Numbered from the stretch's first letter, positions 46,160 to 59,686 are shown. The stretch is DNA of 64,000 nucleotides from Ailurus styani (GCA_002007465.1 LNAC01000278.1:1092333-1156332), one strand, 5' to 3'. Numbers and translations: made by a program. The notes: a model not told the origin generated them from the letters alone.

Positions 46160-49100
46160 GGTCGCATCCTGTAGAAGTGGTGCGAATGCAGGTGTCTGCT
46201 CGCAGGTCCGGAGGTCAGTTAGCCCTGGCTCAGCCCAGCCCAGCCCCTGGTAGTGACTGAGGAAGAGCTGCCCGTCTGGCGGTTTGCCCTTGGGAGAATT
46301 CCAGCATGACAGCTGCAGCCCTGTGGTTCCAGAAAGGATTGTTCTCACACTGAAGAAGACATTCGTGGGACTGATTTAGTTCCGCCCAAAAAGAGAAACC
46401 AAAAATGAAATTGAAAAATATCATAAAACTTTTTTTTTTTTTTTTTTTTTTGCTGGTCTTAAGCATTGGTTTTTTGGAATCTATTTCTGGCTTCCTCTTC
46501 TGGGCTTTCCTGTAAAATTGTCAGGCAAGAGAATGTTAACTTCTATTCTAAGTGGCATTGTACGAGGTCTTGTCAAAGTACTTGCCATCCTTCCGTTCTA
46601 TTACTCTGTAGTTGCCTCCAAGACAGACTGGAGAGGTTTTAGGGAGAGAGCAGAGTCTCCCACTTTTTTTCTAGGGAAGTCAGCCTTGCCTTTTAGTACA
46701 TACTACATACACATTTCCATAGAGCCTGTTGAGCCATAGCAATACACTCATTTTAAAAGAAATAAAACCCTGCAAATATTTTCTTCTCTCTGTGCCTGAA
46801 CTGAAAGAGCACCTCCAGGTTTAGCTCTTATCCATCTTTCCTGGAAGCTGAAAGCTGCACTTGCTGGTTTCCTCTTCAAGACCTCTTCCAGCCCTAAACC
46901 CCACAGAATTTATATTTGCAAAACGAGACCATGCAAGCCTTTTTTTTTGTAGTCTCCGGGCTTGAGTCAGTTTCCCTAACAGAGCGTTAGTTGAGTCTGG
47001 TATGTGATTCTTTGCACTGGAGTGGAAGGTACCTACAAGAAAATGTTATATTTGCTTCCCAAGATCCAGGGAATTGTTGCTCTGTCTACAGAGTAATTGG
47101 TTCCATTTGGAGCCACTGACTGTCCTGAAATCATAAAGGGCTTTAAGTGATGTCAAGATCAGCAATTCGGCAAGGAAAATATGTTTAACGTTAGATGGTG
47201 ACACAAAAAGTGCTGTTAAGATTGATAAATTAGATAAATTTTTATTTTGCCTGTTCACTAAAATTATCAGAGAGGGAAGAGAGGAATTGGTTGGGTTTCT
47301 GCAGAGGTTTTTGAGTAAATATAGAATTAACATTCTTCAAAGTTTGAAAAATGTCAAAAAAATTTATTGCTATTTCCAAGAAAAAGGGGAAGCAGACTGG
47401 CTATAGTAAATAATATCTCTGTGATATCACCGTCGATCAGACTGTGGCCAGACAACTTCTAGATCGCTGCTGCTTGGCACTGTTAAGAGTACATTCCTAA
47501 AGTTTTACTGTTGATATTTATTGCACAGAAACAAATTGTTAAAATTATTCCCTACTCTTACATTTTTTTAACCTCCTTTGGTGAACTTGAATTTAGCAGT
47601 TACCAAAACTCCCTCCTACCTGATGTATCTTAAAGATTCTGAGAAGTGTAAAACATTCCTAAACTATAATGATAATCAGGCTGGCCTGACCAGTCCCTTT
47701 ATGATTAGATCTTAGAGTATCAGAGAGCTGGAGGGGACCTCACAGACATCCTTCTAGGGATGGGAAGCCTATAGACAGCCTCACAATGCAGATCTGGTCT
47801 TCTGAACTCGCAGACTTTTCTTTCCACAACATGCTTTCTTCTACTCCCAATACATAGAAGTAAGATTGGGTCATAAACCCAGGCTTACTTGATTAATTTC
47901 CTCGTACATAAGCAGTCAACAGTGCTCTGCAGTAGCTGTAGAAAATGCTTGCAATTTGAGGACGCATCCTTCTCCAGCAAAAACACCCCGATGGTTATTC
48001 CTTGAGGCGTGCATGCACGGATCCATGTAGGAGAGGTCACGTTTCTTTTGCATGAGCAGTGATGAACTGTGGTTGATGAAGAGTCTGGAAATGACTGGGC
48101 AGCTTTGCAGCCCTTCCTCAGTAACCCCCACTAACTGCACTGACTTGGTTTTATCTAGTTCTTCACTTGATTTCAACTGTGTGTTTGTTGTCTTTCTTTC
48201 CCCCTAGAGCTCCTTGGGGCACCAAGGACTGGATTTTTTTCTTTACATCTCTCAACCCTTTGCACAATTACCAGCACATGGTAGGCTTTTATTTTAATAC
48301 ATTTGAATCAATTAACACTTCTGGAAACCGTGCATGCAGTCAAACGTTTTCATAAGAGGCGAAATTTGTCATTGAATTTTTCTGTCTAGCACTGGGCAGT
48401 GAGTGTGCCATAATGCTCACATGAGTAAGAAAATGCAAATCCTTCATGGGTTGCATGGTATTACTTGACAGCAAGCTCCAGCTGGCTAAGTAGTAAATAA
48501 TGATTCTTGCTACAGCCAGAAAATGTGAGCAGGAGGAGAAGTAGCTGAACAGCAGGAAATAACGGTGGAAGTTTGGGAACTGTATGCTAACAGCTTGGAT
48601 TCTAGGGTGATTCAGAAGATTTTCAGTCATATGATGAGGCTGTTCTTGCATGGAAAGGCTTCCTGACTTTTTAGAATGAATTGCACAAAATGTATATCTC
48701 CCCAGGAAGGGGATAGGTGAACTTGAGAGTAATTTACATAAAATTAAATTACATAAAATGAAATGTTATATTCATATAAAAATGGTAAAAAGAGCAGTGA
48801 ATCCATTTTACCCAAAATTCAGGTAAAAGGCAAACTATGACAAAAGGCCAGAGGGACTTAGGAGTGGGAACACAGAGTTCTGGAAAAAGAAAATATGACT
48901 TAGCAGAACTTAAAAAACATCTGGCAAGGGTATAGTTAGTCATGGAAAAATTGGCAGTCATGATTATGCATTTTATGAAAATAATTATGTACTAGTCCAA
49001 CAGTTAACATTTAGATGGAAATTAAATAGTGGGAAGCCTGTACAATGAAATCTATTATCCTTGTCATTCAAAAATTCTTCTATTAGCTGTCTAAAATAGT

Positions 49101-50440
49101 TGACAGGAAGCTTTACCAAATAAGTTATCACAGAGCATGTATTTTAAAAAGCAAAATTTTAGAGAAAAAGCTTCCAGATCAAACCTTAGACAGGATTAGT
49201 ATTTCAGCACAAAACCATTTTTATAAACCTAAGGCTTATCAAACAGTCTGTCAACTTCCATTTTGATGGGCAGTAAATATTATTCTTATTCTGTACATAC
49301 CATGTTGACAAAATAGGTAAATCATAAACATAAGTTGTGGATATTGTTTTAGTAACAAAAAGTCATTCAAAATGAAAACATTTAATGTATGATATCATGA
49401 ATAAAACATATATAATTTTTAAGTTTTAATATGATATCATTTTATGTAAGTATCACTTAATTCCCAATTTCTATAGCTTCTAAACTTGCACTAACTTGAG
49501 AATAGAAACCCATTCATTCAGTAAATACTTGAATTATCTACCTGATGCTGAGTTCTCTCTAGACTTCCTATTAAATAAATCAGCACTCCTATTTACTGTC
49601 CTGATTTAAATTGTTTGAATGATTTCCAGTCAGCATTTTGGACTGGATATAAAACAATATTATTTATTTAAAAAATTTGTTCCGTGCCCAAAACCCCAAA
49701 AAACAAGATTAGGCATGTACAGTCAGTCCATCAAACAGGTATCTTCAACTCAGAAAATTAGGCTTGAAATACGTGTACGTTATCAGTTTAAAAGTATGGG
49801 TGAATTTTCAAAGTTTAGCAAGTGGGAAAAAAAGTGGATCCCAATATAGAAAGCCAACCCTAGAAAAAGGCAAACGATAGCTAGGTAGGGGTATGGAGGG
49901 TGGGATTCCCTAGATGAAGCGTTAAAAAGAATACTGAAATAACTAGTTTAAAAGTATTTGCACCTGGAAGCTTTATTCTTTTTTTGAGAATTCATTTGTT
50001 GACATTTTATAAACCAACATAGTTCACAGATGCTCTAACATCTTAGCCCGTAACTGTCCAGGCACTTGCTGCCTTTAATGGCTGATTCTGCATCCTGTGA
50101 CACCAATGCCTCTTTCAAATAGAGCTTGCAGGCTGGGAAGTCACTGCTGAACAAGGGAAGTTGTGTTCACACTGGAGGCATGTGTATATTTGGCTAGTGA
50201 TGACCGCCACCCTAAGCCACTACCCTTTGTTTCTATATGGCAGCAACTCACGGGTCTAAATCAACTACAGACCAGCCACGAAATGCCTCCTATTCCCTGT
50301 CATAAGGACCGCGACAGGACATAGGCTATAGAGAGGGCTTATGGCACTGTGACAGGGACTGGGTTTTCAGAATTCAGTAAATTTTATAGACAGCTGTTAA
50401 AATGACCAAAGTGAGTGGGTCTCAAGCCTGGCCCTTGATT
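46160..50440. other. Intergenic DNA upstream of F3
   Basis: No gene recognised. A T-run of about 20 bases lies at 46431-46451 and an L2-like end at about 48185-48325. The rest is AT-rich unique sequence. Confidence 0.6.
48185..48325 (+). repeat. L2 3' end fragment
   Basis: 'ccttggggcaccaaggactg' and 'ccagcacatggtaggctttt' follow the L2 3' end ('gggcagggactg', 'agcacagtgcctggcac'). Confidence 0.55.
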
Positions 50441-50627
50441 TTTTTTTTTAGGCCTTATTTATTTATTTGTCAGAGAAGGCAAGCACAAGCAGGGGGAACA
50501 GCCAGCAGAGGGAGAAGCAGGCTCCCACTGAGCAGAGAGCCCAATGCGGGACTTGATCCCAGGACCCTGGGATCATGATGGGAGCCAAAGGCAGACGCCT
50601 AATAGACTGAGCCATATAGGTGTGTCC
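50441..50627 (-). repeat. SINEC, minus orientation
   Basis: T-run, 'ccttatttatttatttgtca', 'gcagggggaacagccagcag', ending 'gagccatataggtgtgtccc'. The head is more diverged than in other copies. Confidence 0.9.
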
Positions 50628-50904
50628 CGTGGCCCTTGATTTTAAGAATAGTATTTGTCTTACATCTCCTTTATGGATTTGTCAACCAAGATCTTGCCTT
50701 CTACAGGCGAATAAATACCTACTGAGGGATTACCATGTGCAGAGCAATGTACCAGGAACTGTCACAGGCTTCCTTTTGCTAAAATGTCATGCAGGCTAGT
50801 CAGAGAGCTGAGGCAAATGTGTAAGCTTCCACAGGAGAAGGCGGGATAAATGAGGTGGGACCTGTTGCCATGTCTCTCACTAGTAGATGGAGCGCTGTGT
50901 GCCA

Positions 50905-51000
50905 GCAGAGGCTGCTTTATCTTTACTAATATCTCCAGGGCCTGGCACAGTGCCTGGCACGTGGCATGTCCTCCACACCCATAAAGCTTTGTTTAAAGAT
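50905..51000 (+). repeat. L2 3' end fragment
   Basis: 'tccagggcctggcacagtgc' with 'ctggcacgtggcatgtcctc' is L2/MIR-type 3' sequence. Confidence 0.6.
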
Positions 51001-53170
51001 AGAGAAGGGATTTGGGACCTCCGAAGAGAGAATTTACTTTTCACCGGGGCGATGAGAGAAGGTTCCCTGGAGGAAAGCACGGACTGAGCTGGACCACAGG
51101 GGAGTGGCTGAGGGGAGAAAGGACGAGCCAAGGGCTGAGGCCTGTGTGAACAGAGTGGAGGCCTCGCATAATGGGTCTAGGGATCCTGCAGGTGACAAGT
51201 GTTGTTGGAAGTTGGAACGTTGTCTCATGGGCAGCTCTGTGGGCTTCACCAAGCCTGGACTTGATTGAGCAGACAGTACCTTAAGGAGCTCACTCTTCTC
51301 ATTTATCAGAAGAATTGAGTCAGGGGGTGCAGCAGGAAGCTAGGCCCCTAAACCGCATGGCGGCCAAGAAATAGAAAGGATGGACAGCTGACAGAAACAG
51401 TGTGAAGGAAGAAGCTGTGGGACTCAGTGACAGATTGTGGCTGGGGGCAGGAAGGAGACAGAGGAGTAAGATCTTGGGGCAGAGAAAGGTGGCAACACAG
51501 GTCAAGATAGAGTCTGGAAGAGAAGGTTGGCAGCTCAGAAACTGTCAATTTTACACATGTTGAGAGGGAGGGGGACAGTGGACCGCTAAGAAAAAATGCC
51601 CAGCACGAAGAATTGGAAATGGGGCACCAAGGCTTGGGAAGAGATTGAGGCAAGAGGTAGAAATTGGGAGACATTTGCCTCGGTCAAAGACGTAAAAGTA
51701 GACAAGGTCTCCAACGGAGGCTCTACAGTGACAGCAAATCCTGTAGCAAGCAACAGCAACCTGCTCAGCCTGGCTCCAACCAAAAGGTCATGTGTAAGTT
51801 CATGAGTTTGGGAGGCTCATAGCCCAGTGGAAGGGCCACAGAAACCAGTGCCTCTGAGCCGGGTCTCTCTCCTGCCCTTGCCTGCTCTTTCTCCCGTGTC
51901 TCATTGAAGCTGGTCTCCATTTGTGTCTGCACATGGACTCCACGTGGTAGGGCCTGGTTTCGGCCAACAGCACAGAGTGACATTTTCTCTGCTCCATCAC
52001 ATTGGGTCCAGCCATCATGCCAGGGAAGGATTTTGACTGTCTGTCTTTGGGGCATTTGCCCACACTTTGGCCAGTCACCATTGCCAGAGGAATACCTGCC
52101 TGTCCATGCATCTGCTCCTGGGGCCGGGGGATAGGTCTGCTCCTGGAAGGAGCAGATAGAGAAAGTTAGCAGTCGGACAGAAACAGTAGCTACCAGTGAG
52201 CCTAGGACCGAGACTGGGATGTGACTGGAGGAGGAAGATGACGTGGGGAGAAAGGAAAGTCCAGAGAGATGGGGAAGACAGATGGACCCTAACACTAAAG
52301 GATCAGAGTTTTCATAAGAGAGAAGGGGCCATGGCTGCCTAGAGTGAGCAGAAAGCCAGTTACATATGTAATTTTAATGGATGCTAAAACACCCAACTCC
52401 TAAAATTAACTTGGCTACAGATCTTGTCAATTTTCTCACTTCTTCGGGCGGAAGCTAGAAAGATCTGCACATATCAGGTTTTCTCAGTCATTCAGATCAA
52501 TTCAGCAAACATTTGTTGCCACCCCCTCCCCCCACCGCCAACGTGTGGTGCATGAAGTTAGGTACTGGGGACACAAAAATAAAGGAGATGTATTCCTACT
52601 CTGAAGATTATGAGATGAAGGACAACATGAGACAAAAAATAAAGCACAGTACGTGCTGTGTCCATTAATCTCAGGAACAGTTATGGAGCACCTACTGTAT
52701 ACTTGACTTGTGCTGGGTACCTGAGGGGTCCAGCCTTTCACCTGGTCAGTGGCCAGAATGCCGTATTCATCCTCCTATCATAGTCATCACCCTATATTGA
52801 ACTTAATTGTGAGGTCATTGTCTTCTGCTTTGGTCTAAGCATTTTGCAGGCAGGAATGCGTCTGCCTTGGTCCTTCACTGAAGGCTGGTACCTCTAACAC
52901 TTAGATGCTACTATCAGATATTTGCCAAATGAGGGAACAGCAAACTATACAAAGCCCTGAGGTGATGCCATTTTGTGAGCATCCAGGAAATCTGCAAAAC
53001 AACGTGTTCTCTCGACATTGAGACTTTTATTTCTTCTTTGCTGATGTTGTGCTCCCAGTGGAAAAGCGAATGGTCATTAAGAAGCATTCAGCAGCTTTCA
53101 GGAGCTGTTTCTATTATTTTCAGCCAGTAAAAATAACCTGAATATACTAGTCAAACATCCTCTAGGTATT
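51000..53170. other. Intergenic DNA
   Basis: Open frames up to 176 codons (51765-52295 minus) overlap on both strands and resemble no protein I know. L2/MIR-like words occur near 52670-52880. No gene called. Confidence 0.55.
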
Positions 53171-53177
53171 AGCTTAT

Positions 53178-53380
53178 TTTTTTTAAAGATTTATTTATTT
53201 ATTTATTTGACACAGAGAGAGAAGATACAAGTAGGCAGAGAGGCAGGCAGAGAGACAGGGAGAGGAGGAAGCAGGCTCCCTGCTGAGCAGAGAGCCCGAT
53301 GCAGGCCTCGATCCAGGACCCTGAGATCATGACCTGAGCCGAAAGCAGAGGGTTTAACCCACTGAGCCACCCAGGTGCCC
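53178..53380 (-). repeat. Mustelid-type SINEC, minus orientation
   Basis: It contains 'gatacaagtaggcagagagg' and ends 'gagccacccaggtgccc'. Confidence 0.94.
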
Positions 53381-53387
53381 AGTATTA

Positions 53388-53520
53388 GCTTATTTAATCC
53401 TCACAACAATCCTGTGAGAAGTAACACAGGTCAAGAGTTAACCCAGAGCCCAGAGAGGTTAATTCACTCACCCAGCATTGCACAGTGGGGAGGTAGCAGA
53501 GCAGGGACTTGAACACAGCA
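53388..53520 (-). repeat. MIR, minus orientation
   Basis: 'atcctcacaacaatcctgtg', 'cccagagaggttaattcact' and 'agcagggacttgaacacag' match reversed MIR. Confidence 0.8.
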
Positions 53521-54450
53521 GTTAGCCCCAGGGCGCACCTCCACAGCTGCTATACCACCATGCCACCTTTCACAGTGAGAGCATTAAGGCGTGCACATTT
53601 CCCACTGCACGGATTCAAGCCCCTTTTTCTTTTTCCCCAGTGTGTTTCCTGCCTTGTGAAGCTGGCCTTCTCTGGGGTTCCTGGCTTTGAAATAAGGGGA
53701 ATTTCCAATAGAAGGCCAAGCCAAAACCAGCCCTTAGTTGAGAATAAAGGGCTCCTTCTTTTGCTTTGTTTCCAACTCATTTAGTCCTTAATGTTTTTTG
53801 ACAACCAGATTTCTTTTCTCTCCAGAGCAGGAAAAAAAAGGAGACCCTAGCCTAAAAATGCCTTATTTTCCCTCTGACAACATGAAATGCTCCTCCTCAT
53901 TTCCGTTATTCATTAAGAAATAGGGGACATGATTCTAATGGATAAACTGGAGTTGAGTTTAGGAGAGCCCTTCTGACTCACTTCTCGCTTATGCCATAAT
54001 TGAGCTGATGAGCTGGTTTAACCTAGAATCACTTCCACTGATCTATCAACCTTCCACACGCTTTTCCTTATGTGTGACTTCTATGACATCCTATTTGTCG
54101 TTGGATACACGTGTCCAGGCTTGAGATGAAACTTGTCACAGAGTTACTTACATTTCCACCGGTCTATGTGTTCAATGACCCCTGGGAGCCCAGAAGGGAT
54201 GCTCTGGCAACTGAGCTCCCCACTACGGGATCGAGGGCCACCTCCCCCGCTGACCTGACTCTTCTGTGCTCCCTCACTTCCTCAACCCTGCTGCAGGTTG
54301 CTTCATGCTAACCTTGAGCCTAAAGAAGTTCAGGTGGCATCAGTGCCGGGCAACTGGGCCCTTTCTTAGCTGAACAGCTACTGCCTTAGTGCCTTTCCTG
54401 TGTGGTCATTTCCACGTTACCTTTAAAGCATCTTGGAAAAATGTTGATGG

Positions 54451-54650
54451 AGGGATGCCTAGGTGGCTCAGTGGGTTAAAGCCTCTGCCTTCAGCTCAGG
54501 TCATGATCCAGGGTCCTGGGATCGAGCCCCACATCAGTCTCTCTGCTCAGCAGAGAGCCTGCTTCCTTCTCTCTCTGCTTGCCTCTCTGACTACTTGTGA
54601 TCTCTCTCTGTGTCAAATAAATAAAATCTTTAAAAAAAAAAAAAAGAAAA
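54451..54650 (+). repeat. Young SINEC, plus orientation, perfect target-site duplication
   Basis: 'gggatgcctaggtggctcag' to 'caaataaataaaatc' and an A tail. It is flanked by gaaaaatgttgatgg on both sides (54436-54450 and 54651-54665), so the insertion is recent. Confidence 0.95.
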
Positions 54651-55609
54651 GAAAAATGTTGATGGTATCTGAGAACCTATCCTGGAAGCTGATCCCAGGA
54701 AAAATCAGCATGGACACTTCTCCCTCTCATTGGACACATTTGTGTCGTTTGGCAGTCGGGTCCCAATAATCATTAGGGGTGTCCATGAGACAGAAACACC
54801 ACGGGGGCCATAGGAGTTGAGTGAGACCACGTGTGTGATGGCAGGGATTCATGCGGGAAGATAGGGAGAGCTCTGTTTTGTAATAGGGAGGGGTCTGGAT
54901 CTAATCATGTGACATGAACCCCAGGTTCCCTGCAGCCACTGTGGAACCCTCCAAGAGGTACTTCGGGGTATGTGAGCCCCTTGTCCCATACCCTAGGAAG
55001 TCACCTGGCCTCTTTCTACATGGGGCAGAAATGTCGCATTATAACTGGCGTGTGACTCTAATGCTACCAGGTAGTCCTCACAGACTCTGATTCGCAGTTG
55101 CTGTTTAGCCCAGAAGAATAGGGATGGTTATCGGGCTGTCACGAAGTGATGGGTACCAAGAGTGCCAGGTGTGGGGAAGATGCCATTTCTGTGGGTCTTC
55201 CGCCGAGAGTTCTGCCCATGCTGAATTACCCCAGAGAGCGGCTTCCCACAGTGCAGCCTCAGCTCGGGCCACCACGCTCTCTCCTGATAGTATCTGGTGC
55301 CTCTCCGGATAGCCTCCACTTATCTCCGCCTCTGCTTTGGTCTCTAACCACGGTATGCGCGATTTGACATAGGCTCGGAGAAAATCTGGCCCTGGATCTC
55401 TGACCACGAACCTTGCGGGGCTAAGGAAGGGTGCATGCGGGCTCCTTGCTTCCGTCTGGGCCTGTGACCTGTTGGGTGAGGCACTAATTCTTTAAGTCAG
55501 CATTTCAAAGAGAAGATTAAGAACGAGTTAAGCCCTGAGTTGAAATAGTTCAGTTAATCCAAGAGCAAAGTGTACTGGGTTTTGAGGTCATGCGAAGTAG
55601 ACAAATCTT

Positions 55610-55807
55610 TTTTTTTTTTTTTTTATTCATTTGACACAGAGAGAGAGATTACAAGTAGGCAGAGAGGCAGTCAGAGAGAGAGGAGAGAGGAGGAAGCAGG
55701 CTCCCTGCCGAGCAGAGAGCCCGATGTGGGCCTCGATCCCAGGACCCTGGGATCATGACCTGAGCCGAAGGCAGCGGCTTTAACCCACTGAGCCACCCAG
55801 GCGCCCC
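55610..55807 (-). repeat. Young mustelid-type SINEC, minus orientation, with target-site duplication
   Basis: T-run, 'attacaagtaggcagagagg', ending 'gagccacccaggcgcccc'. Flanks gaagtagacaaatctt and gaagtagccaaatctt differ at one base. Confidence 0.95.
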
Positions 55808-56929
55808 GAAGTAGCCAAATCTTAAAATCAAAAGTTGTGGGGGGAAAAGGGGCGCTTACTCCTTCCACTAAAAGGAAGAAGTGTGTGTGTATGGGTGTGT
55901 GGGTGCCCCATGTGATTTCTCAGGGTTTTCATTTTCCTATCTGTAAAATGGGCACAATGAATCAGTGGTCCAGATCTCATAATCTTTGTTTTGCTATCTT
56001 TGAGACGGACATATGGACCAGAGCTGATTTTCATGGTGACTCTATGGTTGTTCTATCAAATACTTACTATTTCCAATTTTAGAAGAGTTTTAAATGGACA
56101 TTGGTCTTCTTCTAAGGATAATAGTTTATAGTTTCGGTAAACATACCTCCTATAAACTGATTTGGTTCAAAGCAGCCAATGGTTCCAGACCTAACCTGGT
56201 TGTGGGACTTTGAGACCAAATTCGGACCCACCATTTCTTTGTCACTGGCAATCATCAGATATTAAGGACCATATCCTTGCAGGTCTGTGTGTTTTATTTT
56301 AGCACTGGCATATGCAATATTATGGTGAGCACAGTCTTAGACATGCAGTTGGTACATAATGTATGCACAACCCTTTTTTTTAACACCTGTTAACACCTTT
56401 TAACACCAGTAAACACCTGCAGGGCACATCACCCATAGGGGACTGGATGGGTGACGTCCTGGAGGAAGGCTTGGTGGCAGCTGATTGCATGACAAGCTCT
56501 GCACCTGCTTCTCTGTGTCCATCTCTTCCAAGGTCAGCAGGGAGGTGCCTTCTGAGAAGGGCTTTCCAGGGAAGAGAACTTGAGAGTGAGGCACAGAACA
56601 ATTTTCTGAGATTCTCCTATTTGCCTGTAAGAGTGTTCTGGGCAAACTCACTGGATTCTCCCTTCAACTAAGGGCTCCTGAGACCTCAATTCCTCAAAGC
56701 CTTCTTGATGACACTGGACAAGTAGGTGGTTTCTCCCCAGTATCCACCTCTGAACACTCCCATCTTCACGAAGGACCATCCAAACGAGTGGGTTTTCTTT
56801 TGCCTGAACACTTCCTAAATAAGAAATTGTTTTCTAGCATGGATGAACTTTTCTGTCTAGATCATTATAATTTAGTCACAATCACCACGTACTAGGATGA
56901 TCTTAATTTTCTTCTGATGAAAATCCTGG

Positions 56930-57110
56930 AACATAGGTACTGTAATTTCCCCCTGGAGAAAAGGGAGGTGTAGCAAGGCTAAAGTAACTTGGTTAGGATT
57001 ACACACTGGGATGGGGCAGAGCTGGGGGCTCAAACCAGGTTGTTGAGTTCCAGAGCGTATGCACTTGATCATGACCCAGTCTGCTGTCACTCCATTCTGA
57101 ACACTCACCG
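56930..57110 (-). repeat. MIR, minus orientation
   Basis: 'ggaggtgtagcaaggctaaa', 'gtaacttggttaggattaca' and 'ggggctcaaaccaggttgtt' follow reversed MIR. Confidence 0.65.
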
Positions 57111-58320
57111 TGCACCAGCTTGGGGCACTAGGAAGGTCACGATGTTCCCCTTGCCCTCAAGGGGGCCTAGAGAGGTGAAGGCTCCAAGGTAGGAGACACT
57201 GTGTGGGTCCGTGGCCCAGGAAGAGCAAAAAGTGTTGCAGGGCCCTGAGAAAGGAGTCCTGGGTTCTTCGTAGGGAACTATTTTATCTTTTAGATCTCAC
57301 CTGTCCAACTTGAATTTTTGTGTATTAAAAAGATGACTCAGACTTTGAAAACTGAGAAGAGTTCTTTTACTCAAAAACAGGGAAAAAAAAGAATTTATGG
57401 CTTTAAATAAAATTTCTCTTTATTTGCATCCCCTGGTGAGCGGCAGGCAGTTTTGGATGTCCTTCTGTTTATTAATTAATTAATTATTATTTTTTTCTTT
57501 TTTCTTGTGTAACGTATTCTGCCCAAGGGTGAATTCTGCTTCCTTCAACAACTAACTTCATTGCCTCCCAAGGCATTAAACTCGATATAAAATTTTCGAA
57601 TTAACGCCGACCAGAAAGGCAAGCTCTGAAGCCGTTCCTGCCCGCCCATACCTGTTAAACTACTCCAGCAGCTTCCATCAGCATGCCAGAGAAACAAACA
57701 AACCGAAAATCCACCCAGCTCTCAGGTTTATCCCAGAACAGTTGCTGGATGAATGTATGATGTGGACTTGGTTGCTCTACCCAATGTCAGCAGTGACTAC
57801 GTTGAGCTTATAGACAAAGCCCAAAACTTCAGTGATGTCTCCAGGTGTTGAAAGAAACAAACCCCCTGAGTTGTGCGTCACGATTAAGATGCTACTTAGA
57901 AACCAGTCTGAGTGGACGACTCTTATTTCCCAGACGAATGCACCGAGATTGAGGCAGCAGGAAGGCATGGGTGGGGTGGGTGAGCTGGTCTGCCCTGGGT
58001 CACAACGGAGGAGAGGGGCTTCATGGGCAATCTGGCTGAGCTCCAGGCTGCAAGTCTGGGTGGGAGTGGGGGCTTCCCCCATTCTCCAGCAGCCCCAGAA
58101 GGCCTCCAACAGCCCTCATCCTTTCTGGAAAACACAAACAGATTGAGGGCACAGTACAAATTGCTACATGATACCCAACGTCCTGTGGCTAAGTAAATGG
58201 ACATGGCTAGCTAAAGCCTTGATTATGCTTAAAAATTTAACTTCTCAAGGCAAACAGATATTTAGGGAAGCAGAGATTCTACACTCAGGATGTCCAGGTT
58301 TGGAAATGACTTATTCTTGC
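57111..58320. other. Intergenic DNA
   Basis: No gene or clear repeat. An (ATTA)n short run lies near 57472-57492. Confidence 0.5.
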
Positions 58321-58540
58321 TTTTTTTTTTTTTTTTTAAGATTAATTCATTTGAGAGACGGAGGGAGAGAGAGAGAGCACACGTGTGTGTGCTTGAACAG
58401 AGGGGAGGGGTTAGGGGAGAGGGAGAAGCAGACTCCCCACTGAGTGGGGAGCCCTATGTGGGGCTCTATCCCAGGACCCTGAGATTATGACCTGAGCTGA
58501 AGTCAGATGCTTAACCAGCTGAGCTACCCAGGTGTCCAAC
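58321..58540 (-). repeat. SINEC, minus orientation
   Basis: T-run, 'aagattaattcatttgagag', GA-rich body, ending 'gagctacccaggtgtcc'. Confidence 0.92.
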
Positions 58541-59069
58541 TTACTCTCTTATGAAACAGAAACTTTTAAGATAACAACAGTACTATTTCAGATAGCGTAA
58601 TACCAGGAGGGACAAGAATCTTTAATAACGAATGGAGTCTTTGTTTTTCCTTATCAGAGGAACACATTAAAAAAATCAAGGGAATACATTAAAAAAAAAG
58701 ATTTGCAATGTAAGAAATCTTGTTCAGATGTATTTTTTCCTAATTATTAATAAATAAAAAAATAAATTATAGGACTGGACTATTTAAATTACTTAGTTGT
58801 ATTTTTTGCCAGGCATTAATATAAAAGGAGGAAATTAGACTTAGATACACTGGCGTCCACTCCTTCCCCCCTCCAGATGGGAAGAGGACTCTGAGGCTTC
58901 CCCGGCCCCTTGGGACTGTTGGAACTTCCTCAGGCCCCAGCAGAACCGCTCAGGGGCCTGTCCCATGTGTGTCTGGCTGGTCCAGAGAGTTTATTCAGCT
59001 GCTTTCATGCCTGAACTTGTTTCTTCTTTTTAGCCACTTTTTTTTAAATTCAGAATTTATTATTTTTTA

Positions 59070-59252
59070 AAGATTTCCTTTATTTATTTGACAGAGAGAG
59101 AGTGAACACAAGCACAGGGAACAGCAGAGGGAGAGGGAAAAGGAGACTTTCTGCTGAGCAGGGAGCCCAATGTGGGACTCGATCCCAGGACCCCAGGATC
59201 ATGACCTGAGCTGAAGGCAGCCACTTCACCAACTGAGCCACCCAGGCGTCCC
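59070..59252 (-). repeat. SINEC, minus orientation, abutting an L1 3' end
   Basis: 'aaagatttcctttatttatt' to 'gagccacccaggcgtccc'. Its head touches the 3' end of the L1 fragment of the U6-L1 chimera. Confidence 0.93.
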
Positions 59253-59255
59253 AAG

Positions 59256-59582
59256 ACTTTACTTTTTATAAGAGCAGTTTTAGGTTCACAGCAAAATTAA
59301 GGAGAAGGTGCAGAGATTTCCCAAATACCCCAGCCCCTCGCCCCCAGGCATAGCTTCCTCCCTCATTAATACCCCCCACCACGATGGTACCTTTCTTACA
59401 ATAGGCAGAGCTCCACCAACACATCATTATCATCCCAAGTCCAGAGCTGACGGTGCAGTCCACTGCTGGTGGTGTATATCCTACTGGTTTGGACAAATGT
59501 GTCATGACACGTATCCTATATTGTGGTTTGGTAAAGAGTATTTCATTACCTTAAATCTCCCTGTGTTCCAGCTAGTCACAAA
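59256..59582 (-). repeat. L1 3' end (L1MA/MB type), part of a U6-L1 chimera
   Basis: On the minus strand it ends 'gtgaacctaaaactgctctt' with 'aaagtct', the standard L1 3' terminus. Upstream it has 'gacacatttgtccaaaccag'. It starts directly after the U6 pseudogene in the same direction. Confidence 0.85.
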
Positions 59583-59686
59583 ACGAGGAGATGCTTCATG
59601 AGTGTGCACATCATCCTCACCCAGGGGCCGTGCTGATCTCCTCTGTATGCTTCTAGCTTCAGTATATGGGCTGCCAAGGAGAGCAC
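59583..59686 (-). pseudogene. U6 snRNA pseudogene
   Basis: On the minus strand it begins GTGCTCTCCTTGGCAGCCCA and continues with TATACTGAAGCTAGAAGCAT and GAGATCAGCACGGCCCCTG, matching U6 from base 1 nearly to its 3' end. About one base in six differs from U6 and the AGAGAAGATTAGCATGG core is altered (GAGGAGATCAGCACGG), so it is non-functional. In functional snRNA genes a PSE and TATA would stand upstream; I see neither. Confidence 0.88.

Noticed and set aside
45784..46260. 158-codon open frame in the F3 CpG island
   Set aside because: It runs across the N at 45832 and through promoter sequence antisense to F3; typical of CpG islands.
51765..52295. 176-codon open frame on the minus strand
   Set aside because: Overlapping frames on both strands are open; residues have no domain-like pattern.
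59583..59686. Functional U6 snRNA gene
   Set aside because: Many substitutions, altered core, no upstream promoter elements seen, and fusion to L1 show it is a retropseudogene.
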